In this document: positions 16,561 through 24,658 of the stretch, in pieces
How the letters are laid out: every line of letters begins with the position of its first letter
Position numbering within the stretch: the first letter of the stretch is position 1
Assembly: GCF_019933235.1 (NCBI RefSeq)
Contig: NZ_CP082945.1
Span: 682,001-746,000 of the forward strand
DNA length: 64,000 nt
Reading direction: 5' to 3'
Source: Streptomyces angustmyceticus
Lineage (GTDB): Bacteria; Actinomycetota; Actinomycetes; Streptomycetales; Streptomycetaceae
Notes under the pieces: generated by a model
What the model was told of the DNA's origin: nothing
Databases searched by the model: none
The model's input: only the letters and a program-made list of their open reading frames with translations
Program-made: the position numbers and the translations under genes

Positions 16561-16992
16561 ATGTCGCCTTACCGCCCCACTCCCCCGCCGTACGGTGCGA
16601 CGCCGGAGTATGTGCTCGCGCCGCCGCGCCCCGAGGAGCGCCTCGGCGCGCCCGCGCACCCGCAGGAACCGCCGCACTCGTCGTCGTGCGCGACGCACCC
16701 CTTCCTCCCGCCGCCCCGCCCGGAGGACCGGCTGCCCTTCGAGCCCGCGCAGCGCTACGACCTGACCGCTCCCCCGCGTCCCGGGGAGCAGCGGCAGGGG
16801 CCGGTGGCGATGCCCGATCGCCGGCGGCTGGAGCTGCACGCCGCCCTGACCGCGGCCGGTGTCGCGCCGGCCGACGGGGACCTGGCCGCCCTGGCGGAGA
16901 TCGCGGGCCTGGACGACACCACGGTCGGCGCCGTCATCGGCTGGCTGGCCGCCGCCACGCAGGCGTCCTGGCCGCGGTCGCGCGCGGTGTGA
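16561..16992 (+). CDS. Proline-rich protein with C-terminal helical domain, unknown
   Basis: A 143-residue ORF from ATG 16561, six bases after GGAGG. The N-terminal half is Pro-rich with three diverged repeats of the form PPRPEERL / PPRPEDRLPF / PPRPGEQ. The C-terminal half has RRRLELHAALTAAGVAP and IAGLDDTTVGAVIGWLAAA, predicted helical. No family is recognised. High GC at third positions supports coding. It is convergent with murJ. Confidence 0.6.
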   Translation: MSPYRPTPPPYGATPEYVLAPPRPEERLGAPAHPQEPPHSSSCATHPFLPPPRPEDRLPFEPAQRYDLTAPPRPGEQRQGPVAMPDRRRLELHAALTAAGVAPADGDLAALAEIAGLDDTTVGAVIGWLAAATQASWPRSRAV

Positions 16993-17010
16993 GGGCGGCC
17001 GTCGCCCGGG

Positions 17011-18786
17011 TCACCGCAGGCCGGGCAGGCTGCGCAGCTCGCCTGTCCGCAGGGCCCGGGCCACGACCAGGAAGATCAGGGCCATGCTGAGTGCGCCGGC
17101 GGCCAGGCCCAGAACGGGGGTCCAGCCGGCCGGGACGGGGACGCCGGAGCAGGCGCGGGCCACGAGCCATCCGGCCGCGGCGGCCAGGGCGGCGGCCGCG
17201 GCCAGCTTGCCGTAGGTGCGGCACAGGCGGCGGCCGTCGAGACGCCCCGAGAGCCGCCGGCGCAACAGCAGCGCGGTGACCACCAGCCCGATGCCGTACG
17301 CGACGCCGTAGGCCGCCGCCATCCCGGTCACCGCCCAGCGGGCGGGCAGCAGCAGATGGCACGCGGTGGCCAGGGCGATGTTGACGGCGGCGATCGCGAC
17401 GGCCGTCCAGAACGGAGTGCGGGTGTCCTCGAACGCGTAGAAGCCGCGCAGCAGCAGGTACTGGGCCGAGTACGGGATCAGTCCGAGCCCGAAGGCCTGC
17501 AGCATGTGCCCGGCCGGCGCGGCCGACGCCACGTCCACCGTGCCGTGCGCGAACAGGAGTTGGGCGGTCTGCGGGCCGAGGGCGAGGAAGAAGAACGCGG
17601 CCGGGACGATGACGACGCCGCTGACGCGCAGCGCACGGGAGAGGTCGCCGCGCAGCTCGTCCAGGCGGTTCTCGGCGACCGCCCGGCTCATCCGCGGCAG
17701 CAGCGCCGTGACCAGCGAGACGGTGACGATGGACTGCGGCAGCGTCCAGATGATCTGGGTGTAGCTGTAGGAGGTGTATCCGACGCCCGCGGTGGGGAGT
17801 TGCTGGTCCGCCGCGGTGGCGAGGTGTGTGACGACGACCATCGCGGCCAGGTTGGCGAGCACGAACAGCAGGGTCCAGCGGGCGGCCGCGACGCTCTTGC
17901 GCAGACCGGTGCCGCGCCAGTCGAAGCGCGGCCGGAAGCGGAAGCCGGCGGCCCGGACGAAGGGGATCAGGGCCAGCCCCTGCACGGCGATACCGGCGGT
18001 GGTGACGATGCCGAGGAGGTCGATCTGGCCGGGGGTGATGTCCTCGATGCGGTCGGGGCCGGCCAGCAGGCCGAGATAGAGCCCGAACATCGATATCAGG
18101 ACGACGTTGTTGAGGACCGGAGTCCACATCATCGCGCCGAACTTGCTCCGGGCGTTGAGGATCTGGCCGAGGATGAAGAACAGGCCGTAGAAGAAGATCT
18201 GCGGCAGCAGGAAGCGAGCGAACACCACGGTGAGTTCGAAGGCGGCATGGTGCTCGGGTGTGTCGGGGGTGTAGACGGCGACGATCTGCGGCGCGGCCCA
18301 GACCGAGAGCACGGTGCCCACCGCCAGCACGCTCAGGACGAGGGTGACCAGGCGCTGTTCGTAGGCGCGGCCGCCGTCCGCGTGCTCGGCCCTGGCGCGT
18401 ACCAGCTGCGGCACCAGCACCGAGTTCAGCGCGCCGCCGATCAGCAGGGTGTAGATGCTCATCGGGACGGCGTTGGCGGTGTTGTACGTGGTGGCGAGCA
18501 GCCCGGTGCCGAGTGCGGCCGCCTGGAGCACCTGCCGGATCACCCCGGTGGCGCGGGAGACCACCGTCCCCAGCGCCATCAGGAGGGAGGAGCGCTGCAC
18601 TCCCCCGCTCCCGCCGTCCCGTCGACGGGCGGCGTGCCGGCGCCGCCCCGGGCGTGACGTCCGCCCGTCCGCTTCCCCCTCGCCGCCGGGCGCCGGGCCG
18701 TCGTCGGCCGAGTCGTCGTCAGCCCACCGGTCCGGCAGGCGCAGCGGCAGTGTGTCGTGTGATGTGTGCGGTGTCCCCTCCAGCAT
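17011..18786 (-). CDS. murJ: MurJ-type lipid II flippase
   Basis: A ~591-residue polytopic membrane protein of the MviN/MurJ family, with about 14 hydrophobic segments after a ~65-residue charged cytoplasmic N-terminus. Signatures include RSSLLMALGTVVSRATGVIR at the first helix, TYNTANAVP, IGGALNSVLVPQLVRA and RGFYAFEDTRTP. It is predicted to flip lipid II across the membrane for peptidoglycan synthesis. The start is uncertain: ATG 18786 has no clean ribosome-binding site and an in-frame ATG lies at 18846. The ligD-type gene ends 11 bp upstream in the same direction. Confidence 0.88.
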   Translation of the reverse strand: MLEGTPHTSHDTLPLRLPDRWADDDSADDGPAPGGEGEADGRTSRPGRRRHAARRRDGGSGGVQRSSLLMALGTVVSRATGVIRQVLQAAALGTGLLATTYNTANAVPMSIYTLLIGGALNSVLVPQLVRARAEHADGGRAYEQRLVTLVLSVLAVGTVLSVWAAPQIVAVYTPDTPEHHAAFELTVVFARFLLPQIFFYGLFFILGQILNARSKFGAMMWTPVLNNVVLISMFGLYLGLLAGPDRIEDITPGQIDLLGIVTTAGIAVQGLALIPFVRAAGFRFRPRFDWRGTGLRKSVAAARWTLLFVLANLAAMVVVTHLATAADQQLPTAGVGYTSYSYTQIIWTLPQSIVTVSLVTALLPRMSRAVAENRLDELRGDLSRALRVSGVVIVPAAFFFLALGPQTAQLLFAHGTVDVASAAPAGHMLQAFGLGLIPYSAQYLLLRGFYAFEDTRTPFWTAVAIAAVNIALATACHLLLPARWAVTGMAAAYGVAYGIGLVVTALLLRRRLSGRLDGRRLCRTYGKLAAAAALAAAAGWLVARACSGVPVPAGWTPVLGLAAGALSMALIFLVVARALRTGELRSLPGLR

Positions 18787-18796
18787 GCCGGCAAAT

Positions 18797-19744
18797 CTAT
18801 GCCGAACCCCGGGTGGGCCCGGGCCGATCGGGCGCGGTGGGCGCACGCGGGGATTTCCCGCGGGGCAGGGGGCGGGCGCGGCCGGGGTCGAGGAGCGGGG
18901 CGAACAGGTCGCCGTGTTCCGCGAGGCGGGGTGCGATCTCGTCGAGGAGGAAGGCGAGTTGCCGTGGGTCGGTGCACCCGGCGACCTCGTCCCAGGTGAC
19001 CGGTGTGGAGACGGTGGGGCTGGGGCGGGCGCGCAAGGTGTAGGCGACGGCGGTGGTCTTGGCGGCGGCGTTCTGGGAGAAGTCGAGGAATACCTTGCCG
19101 GGGCGCAGGGCCTTGGTCATCTTGTCCACGACGAGGTCCGGGAGGGCCGCCGCGGCCTCGGCGGCGAGGGTCCTGGCGTAGGCGGTGGCCCGCTCCGAGG
19201 GGACGGGTTCGATCGGCACGACGAGGTGCAGTCCCTTGGAGCCGCTGGTCTTGGCGTGGGCCTCCAGGCCGTCGGCGGCCATCCGGTCGTGCAGCCACCG
19301 CGCCGCGGCGCAGCATTCGACGATGGTCGCCGGGGCGCCGGGGTCGAGGTCGAGGACCAGACGGTCGGCGATGCCCGGGTCCTGGCACTTCCACTGCGGG
19401 GTGTGCAGTTCGACGACCAGGTTCGCGGCCCAGACCAGGGAGGGCAGGTCCTGCAGCAGGACCTGCCGGGCGGGCCCGGACGTCGTGTGGGGGACCTCGC
19501 AGGTCTTCACCCAGGAGGGTGTGCCGGGCGGCACGTTCTTGGTGAAGAAGCACTGGCCCTCCGGCCCGTCGGGATAGCGCAGGAACGACAGCGGCCGGTC
19601 CCGGAGCTGGGCGAGCAGGGGGCCCGCGACGGTGGTGCAGTAGTGCAGCACCTCACCTTTGGTGGTGGCGGTCTCGGCGTAGAGGACCTTGTCCAGGTTG
19701 GTCAGCGAGACGCGCCGCCCCTCCACATCGGTGATCGGCGACAT
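18797..19744 (-). CDS. ligD: LigD-type polymerase/primase domain protein (NHEJ)
   Basis: A 315-residue stand-alone AEP-type polymerase domain of the LigD family. It has VSLTNLDKVLYAETATTKGE, FTKNVPPGTPSWV, the metal-binding LVLDLDPG, and SGSKGLHLVVPIEP. No ligase or nuclease domain is attached. It adds nucleotides during non-homologous end joining. Start ATG 19744 lies 30 bp from the divergent Ku start at 19775, so promoters overlap or lie within the genes. The pairing with Ku is the standard bacterial NHEJ arrangement. Confidence 0.92.
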   Translation of the reverse strand: MSPITDVEGRRVSLTNLDKVLYAETATTKGEVLHYCTTVAGPLLAQLRDRPLSFLRYPDGPEGQCFFTKNVPPGTPSWVKTCEVPHTTSGPARQVLLQDLPSLVWAANLVVELHTPQWKCQDPGIADRLVLDLDPGAPATIVECCAAARWLHDRMAADGLEAHAKTSGSKGLHLVVPIEPVPSERATAYARTLAAEAAAALPDLVVDKMTKALRPGKVFLDFSQNAAAKTTAVAYTLRARPSPTVSTPVTWDEVAGCTDPRQLAFLLDEIAPRLAEHGDLFAPLLDPGRARPLPRGKSPRAPTAPDRPGPTRGSA

Positions 19745-19774
19745 ACCATGAGAATCCCACACAAGGGACAAAAG

Positions 19775-20896
19775 ATGCGATCTATCTGGAATGGCTCCAT
19801 ATCGTTCGGCTTGGTCACCATCCCCGTGAAGACCTACAGCGCCACCGACCGCACCTCGTCGGTCTCCTTCGTGCGCATCCACGAGAAGGACGGCGCCCAG
19901 ATCCAGTACCGGAAGATCTGCGAGCTGGACGGCAAGGAGGTCCCGAACGAGGAGGTCGGCAAGGGCTATCAGCCGCCGGGCGACGAGACGATCGTGCCGA
20001 TCACCGACGACGACCTGTCCCGGCTGCCGATGCCGACCGCCAAGACGCTGTCGATCCTCTCGTTCGTCGACCCCGCCGAGATCGACCCGCTCCAGATGGA
20101 CAAGGCCTACTACCTGGGCCCCAACGGAGCGTCCGCCGCCAAGCCGTACACCCTGCTGCGCGAAGCCCTGGAGCACCACGAAAAGGTCGCGGTCGGCAAG
20201 GTGGCGATGCGGGGGCGGGAGTCGCCGGCGATGCTGCGGGCGCACAACGGGGCGATCGTGATGCACACCCTGCTGTGGCCGGATCAGATCCGTTCCGCCG
20301 ACGGCCTGGCGCCCGAGGACGTCGAACTGCGCGAGAACGAGCTGACGCTGGCCGAGACGCTGATGGACTCCCTGGGCGAGCTGGACCCCGCCGAACTCCA
20401 CGACGACTACCGCGAGGCCGTCGAGGAGCTGGTCGCCGCCAAACTGGAGGGCGCGGAGCCGGCCGCCCCGGCCGCGTCGGACAGCGGAGCCCAGGTCATC
20501 GATCTGACGGCGGCCCTGGAGAAGAGCGTGCGGGCGGCCCGGGGCGGCGGGGAGAGCGGCGCGGGGGCGGAGTCGGCGTCCGTGACGCCCATCCAGGGGC
20601 GGAAGGCGGCGAAGAAGAGCGAGGCCGAGTCGCGCACCACCAAGGAGAGCGGCACTTCCGCGAAGAAGCCGGCGGCGAAGCGGACCGCGTCGGCCACCGC
20701 GAAGAAGACCTCCGCCAAGAAGACGGCGACGGCCGCGCCGAAGACCGCGGGCGGGCGGAAGAAGACCGCCGAGTCGGCGGAGAAGGCCGGCGGCAGCAAG
20801 TCCGGCGGCAGCGCCCGCACCGCGTCCGCCGGCGCCGCGAAGAAGACGGCTTCGAAGCGCACCGCCAAGAAGGCGACGGGCCGGAAGACGGGCTGA
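19775..20896 (+). CDS. ku: Ku homodimer, NHEJ DNA-end-binding protein
   Basis: A 373-residue bacterial Ku. The core domain (1-~265) opens with MRSIWNGSISFGLVTIPVK and has ICELDGKEVPNEEVGKGY and YYLGPNGASAAKPY. The C-terminal tail (~265-373) is rich in Lys/Ala/Thr with KKTASA/KKTA-like repeats, the extended basic tail typical of actinobacterial Ku and likely DNA-binding. ATG 19775 is preceded by AAGGGA; an ATG at 19748 is less likely. It binds DNA ends and recruits LigD. Confidence 0.95.
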   Translation: MRSIWNGSISFGLVTIPVKTYSATDRTSSVSFVRIHEKDGAQIQYRKICELDGKEVPNEEVGKGYQPPGDETIVPITDDDLSRLPMPTAKTLSILSFVDPAEIDPLQMDKAYYLGPNGASAAKPYTLLREALEHHEKVAVGKVAMRGRESPAMLRAHNGAIVMHTLLWPDQIRSADGLAPEDVELRENELTLAETLMDSLGELDPAELHDDYREAVEELVAAKLEGAEPAAPAASDSGAQVIDLTAALEKSVRAARGGGESGAGAESASVTPIQGRKAAKKSEAESRTTKESGTSAKKPAAKRTASATAKKTSAKKTATAAPKTAGGRKKTAESAEKAGGSKSGGSARTASAGAAKKTASKRTAKKATGRKTG

Positions 20897-21039
20897 GGGC
20901 CGGCCGAGGGGGATACGTACGACGGACCGGGCGGAAGGCCGTCGCGGCGGGGTACGACCACCGCCCCCACCGCCCGTCCTGCCGCGCACCGGGCCGCAGG
21001 TTTCTCCGCGTACCGGGCCGCCCGTTCTAGAGTCTTGGT

Positions 21040-21414
21040 ATGGCTTCAGACGAGGGGACCACCCGCATCGACAGCTGGATCTGGTCCGTGCGGCTCACCA
21101 AGACGCGGTCGCTGGCCGCGGCGGCGTGCCGCGCGGGGCATGTGCGGGTCAACGGGGAGCGGGTGAAGCCGGCCCACGGGGTGCGCAACGGCGACGAGGT
21201 GCGGCTGCGGCACGCGGGGCGGGAGCGGATCGTGGTCGTCTCGCGGCTGGTGCGCAAGCGGGTGGGCGCGGCCGTCGCCGCCGAGTGCTTCGTCGACAAC
21301 TCTCCCCCGGCCCCGCCGCGCGAGGAGATCCCGGTGATCGCCGTACGGGAACGCGGCGCCGGACGCCCCACCAAGCGCGAACGCCGCGAGATCGACCAGC
21401 TGCGCGGGCTCTGA
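21040..21414 (+). CDS. S4-domain RNA-binding protein (Hsp15-like)
   Basis: A 124-residue protein with an N-terminal S4 domain: TRIDSWIWSVRLTKTRSLA, ACRAGHVRVNGERVKPAHGV and NGDEVRLRH. The C-terminus is basic and ends RPTKRERREIDQLRGL. In enterobacteria the relative Hsp15 binds stalled 50S-nascent chain complexes. A similar ribosome-quality role is inferred here. Confidence 0.85.
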   Translation: MASDEGTTRIDSWIWSVRLTKTRSLAAAACRAGHVRVNGERVKPAHGVRNGDEVRLRHAGRERIVVVSRLVRKRVGAAVAAECFVDNSPPAPPREEIPVIAVRERGAGRPTKRERREIDQLRGL

Positions 21415-21514
21415 ACCGGAACCGACCGCAAGCCCCGGCGGAGGGCCCGCTCGGGCGACGGTCGCGCCCCGCGGTGGCGCCCCGGGGGCGACGCCCGTGC
21501 CCGGCAGGCCGCGC

Positions 21515-21973
21515 CTAGACGGACGGCAGCGCGTCGAGATAGACCCACTGGCCGTCCTCGCGGACGAAGCGGCTGTTCTCGTACTGGCTGTCGGGGCGGC
21601 CGTGGAGGGTGAAGTGGGCCCGGAACTCCACGGTTCCCTCGGTGTGGAAGGCGCTGCCGCCGGTGGTGCCGAGGATCTCCAGGCCGGTCCAGCGCTGGGC
21701 GGGTTCGAGGTCGAGGCCGCCGGGGCGGGTCGTCGGGTGCCAGGTGCGCATCAGGTATGCGGTGTCACCGACGGCGAAGGCGCTGTAGCGCGAGCGCATC
21801 AGCCGTTCCGCGGTCGGGGCGGTGGCGCGGCCCTGGTGAAAGGCGGCGCAGCAGTCGCGGTAGGCGTCGGCGCGTCCGCAGGGGCACGGCGAGTCGGGGG
21901 TGACGGCGGCGGCCGGACGGCGCGGCGCGTTCTTCGGCTTGTTCGGCTTGTTCGGCTTGTTCGGCTTCGACAC
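21515..21973 (-). CDS. YchJ-like SEC-C motif protein
   Basis: A ~152-residue YchJ/UPF0225 protein. After a Lys-Pro-Asn repeat tail comes the zinc-binding SEC-C motif CPCGRADAYRDCC, then SRYSAFAVGDTAYLMRTWHPTTRP and a C-terminal NTF2-like part ending WVYLDALPSV. Zinc-binding role unknown. GTG 21973 is preferred; the ORF extends further upstream without support. The KPN repeats are encoded by a 9-bp tandem repeat at 21933-21968. Confidence 0.8.
   Translation of the reverse strand: MSKPNKPNKPNKPKNAPRRPAAAVTPDSPCPCGRADAYRDCCAAFHQGRATAPTAERLMRSRYSAFAVGDTAYLMRTWHPTTRPGGLDLEPAQRWTGLEILGTTGGSAFHTEGTVEFRAHFTLHGRPDSQYENSRFVREDGQWVYLDALPSV
21933..21968. repeat. 9-bp tandem repeat inside the YchJ-like gene
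   Basis: Four copies of TTCGGCTTG (last copy TTCGGCTTC) in phase with codons, giving KPN repeats on the minus strand right after the start codon. Copy-number change would alter only the N-terminal tail. Confidence 0.8.
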
Positions 21974-22169
21974 CCCACGATTGTGCCGGGTCGGTGGCCC
22001 CGTGCCGGGACACGCCCAGCACACGCCGGGGCGGCACGCCTCGGCACTGCGCCCATTTAGGGAATTTCCACGATAAATCACTCATTTGCAGCTTTTCCTG
22101 GCTTGATACGTACTGTGAGGCTGGAAGGACTCATGGTGTCCGTCCCCACCACCCAGGAGAGAACCCCCC

Positions 22170-22364
22170 ATGATTCTGTCCATTTCCGGCGTCGTCCTGC
22201 TCGGTGTCATCGTCTTCCTCTTCTTCCGCAAAGACGGCCTGAAGTTGTCGCATGCACTGGTCTCCGCGCTCTTCGGGTTCTATCTCGCCAGCTCCGCCAT
22301 CGCGCCCAGCATCAAGGCCGGCGGGGCGAGCCTGGCGAGCCTCCTCGGGGGGATCAAGATCTAG
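22170..22364 (+). CDS. Small two-helix membrane protein
   Basis: A 64-residue protein with two hydrophobic stretches, ISGVVLLGVIVFLFF and ALVSALFGFYLASSAIA, joined by a basic loop RKDGLKLSH. The ribosome-binding site AGGAGAG precedes ATG 22170. I know this kind of small protein as conserved in streptomycetes, often next to FtsK/Tra-like genes as here. Its TAG stop lies within the left end of the hairpin repeat at 22361-22526. Confidence 0.75.
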   Translation: MILSISGVVLLGVIVFLFFRKDGLKLSHALVSALFGFYLASSAIAPSIKAGGASLASLLGGIKI

Positions 22365-22526
22365 GGGGTGTCGTTCGGATCATGGCGGGCTCGCGGGGTC
22401 TGGCACGCACGCTCGCCGCGTTGGCGTCACTCGCCGACGCTCCGCGTCGACTCCCTCCTCCGCCTTGCGATCGCACGCACCAGACCCCGCTCCCTGATCC
22501 ACCATGATCCAAACGACACCCCCTAG
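22361..22526. repeat. 166-bp MITE-like hairpin element with 25-bp terminal inverted repeats
   Basis: The left end CTAGGGGGTGTCGTTCGGAT... (22361-22385) is the reverse complement of 22502-22526 with one mismatch in 25. Inside, GCGGGGTCTGG and CCAGACCCCGC, and further pairs, continue the dyad, so the whole element can fold as one long imperfect hairpin. It has no ORF. The left end supplies the stop codon of the upstream membrane-protein gene. It resembles non-autonomous repeat elements scattered between streptomycete genes. Confidence 0.8.
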
Positions 22527-22711
22527 CCCCCGCCGCCGCCCCGCTCCCGTCCGCCCGGGGCGTCCGGAGTCCCCGACCGGTGCCGCCCCCACGGGATCCG
22601 CCCGAACGGGCCGCGCCACCTCCCGTCCGGGCGGCTCCGCGTGCGGCACGCTCCCGGCTCGCCTCCCACCGAGCCGCCCCACGACCACCGCCACGAGCAA
22701 CAGGAGACGAT

Positions 22712-24622
22712 GTGGCCCGGCGCCCCCTGCCCCGCATCCTGACCGACAGCGCACCGCTCGCCCGCATGGCCAACAGCAGCTCCCTCGCCCGCAGCCGGGA
22801 ACTGGCACGGACCGCCGCCGACGGCGCCTCCGACGTGTTCCACCCGCTGATCGTCATCGGCCGGGGACTGCGCCGGCTGGGGGCGGCCGGCCGGGGCCGC
22901 TGGATGGAGACGCCCCGGGAGAGCCGCGGCCCGATGGCCTTCTTCGTCGGCGCGTGTGTGCTGGTCATGTTCCTGGTGCCGTACGGGCCGCTGCTCGCCC
23001 TGATCGCGGTGATGGGCGCGGGGGCGTGGGCGGGGCGGGAGCGCACGCCCGTGGAGACCGGCCCCGGTGAGGCCGAACGGGAGCGGCTGACGGCGCTCTA
23101 CGAGGCGCTGGTGCCGTACTTCTCCGCGGAGGGCGACACCGGCCTCCTCTACGCGCACGGCGGTGACTGGGAGCGGGCCTTCACGGAGTACGCCTTCGAC
23201 GAGAGCGGACGGATCGAGCGGCTGCAGCTGAAGTATCCGGCGTACTTCACCGACGGCGAGGACCAGGCCCGGGTCCGCATCGAGCAGGTGCTGTACGCCA
23301 AGGCCGGACGCGGCCGGGAGTACCACTTCGGGTGGGACGAGCTGACCAATCAGCTCACCCTGACCGCGCTCGGCGCGCTGCCCGCCGACATCGTGGCGCA
23401 GCGCTTCGTCACCTCGCCGGGCGAGACGGTGCTCGGGTTCACCGACCCGGACGCCGTCCAGCGGACCCTGCCGGTCACCGCCGGGGAGGAGACCCGGGAC
23501 GCACCGCCGGTGGTCTGGCGTACCGGGCAGCGCTCCACCGAACCGCATCTGCTCGTCCTGGGGCAGCCGGGGACGGGCGCCACGACCCTGCTCCGCTCGA
23601 TCGCGGTCCAGGCGCTGCAGGACGGGGACGTGCTGATCGTCGACGGCGGAGGCACCGGCGAGTACGGCGCGCTGGCCGGGCGCCGTGGCGTACTGGGCGT
23701 GGAGAGCGGTCTCGCGGGGGCGCTGGCGGCCCTGGAGTGGGCGTCCCACGAGACCGAGCGGCGGCTGATCGCGGCGAACCGGGCGCGCCAGGCCGGCCGG
23801 CCCGCGCCGGAGGACACCCGGCGGCCGCTGTGGATCATCGCGGACCGTCCGACGGCGCTGGCCCATGTCGCGGTCGCGGAGGGCCGGGAGGATCCGCAGC
23901 AATGGCTCCAGGTGCCGCTGCGGCACGGCCGGGCCGCGCTGGTCACGGTGGTGGTGGCCGACCAGTTCGAGAGCGCCGAGCTGCTGAGCGATCCCGTACG
24001 GGCACACACCAAGGCGCGGGTGGTGCTCGGCCCCGCCACGGCGGAGGAGGTACGGGCGGTGCTCGGGGCGCCGCCGCACACCACGCCGACCGCGCACGTC
24101 CCGCCGGGCCGGGGCTATGCCCGCCTGGGCTCGGCTCCGGTGCTGCGCCTCCAGGTACCGGCCACGCCGGACCCCCTGGACGACGCCACCGGGCAGCCCC
24201 TCCGGGAGGCCGTCCTCGCACTGCTGCCGGAGCGCACGGTTCCGGCCGACGACGGCGGGGCGGGCGACGAGACCGGGACGGCGCACGAGACGGTGACGGC
24301 CGACGGGGCGGGAGCGGCCGGGCCGGTGGCCGGCGGCGAGCCGGAGGGCGCGGCCGGGTCCGGGGACGCCGGCCGGCCGGTGAACATCCGCAAATCCACG
24401 ACCCCGGCCCGCGCGGAAGCGGGGGCAGCAGCAGAGCCGACGCGGGCGGCAGAAGCACCGGAGCCGGCCGGCCGCCCCACGCCCGCCGGCACGTCGTCCG
24501 GGGCCGGGACGCCGGACGACGCCGCCGAGCCCGTGGGCGCGGGTGCCCGGGTGCGGACCGTCAAGGACGGCGCGTCCCGCGCGGTCAACGGCTCGCCGGA
24601 GACCGTCCGCGCGGACGGGTGA
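22712..24622 (+). CDS. FtsK/SpoIIIE-like ATPase-fold membrane protein with altered P-loop
   Basis: A ~636-residue protein from GTG 22712 (AGGAG five bases upstream). Two hydrophobic segments lie at about 75-105 (MAFFVGACVLVMFLVPYG). A P-loop-like GQPGTGATTLLRS follows at 284, where the invariant Walker-A lysine is alanine, then a Walker-B-like DVLIVDGGG. The C-terminal ~150 residues are Ala/Gly/Pro/Thr-rich and low complexity. It resembles FtsK/Tra-type DNA-pump ATPases, but without the lysine normal ATP hydrolysis is doubtful. It lies directly after the hairpin element and the small membrane protein. Confidence 0.75.
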   Translation: MARRPLPRILTDSAPLARMANSSSLARSRELARTAADGASDVFHPLIVIGRGLRRLGAAGRGRWMETPRESRGPMAFFVGACVLVMFLVPYGPLLALIAVMGAGAWAGRERTPVETGPGEAERERLTALYEALVPYFSAEGDTGLLYAHGGDWERAFTEYAFDESGRIERLQLKYPAYFTDGEDQARVRIEQVLYAKAGRGREYHFGWDELTNQLTLTALGALPADIVAQRFVTSPGETVLGFTDPDAVQRTLPVTAGEETRDAPPVVWRTGQRSTEPHLLVLGQPGTGATTLLRSIAVQALQDGDVLIVDGGGTGEYGALAGRRGVLGVESGLAGALAALEWASHETERRLIAANRARQAGRPAPEDTRRPLWIIADRPTALAHVAVAEGREDPQQWLQVPLRHGRAALVTVVVADQFESAELLSDPVRAHTKARVVLGPATAEEVRAVLGAPPHTTPTAHVPPGRGYARLGSAPVLRLQVPATPDPLDDATGQPLREAVLALLPERTVPADDGGAGDETGTAHETVTADGAGAAGPVAGGEPEGAAGSGDAGRPVNIRKSTTPARAEAGAAAEPTRAAEAPEPAGRPTPAGTSSGAGTPDDAAEPVGAGARVRTVKDGASRAVNGSPETVRADG

Positions 24623-24658
24623 GCCCCGTGCGCGGGAAAGGGCGTGGCCGAGCGGGCG

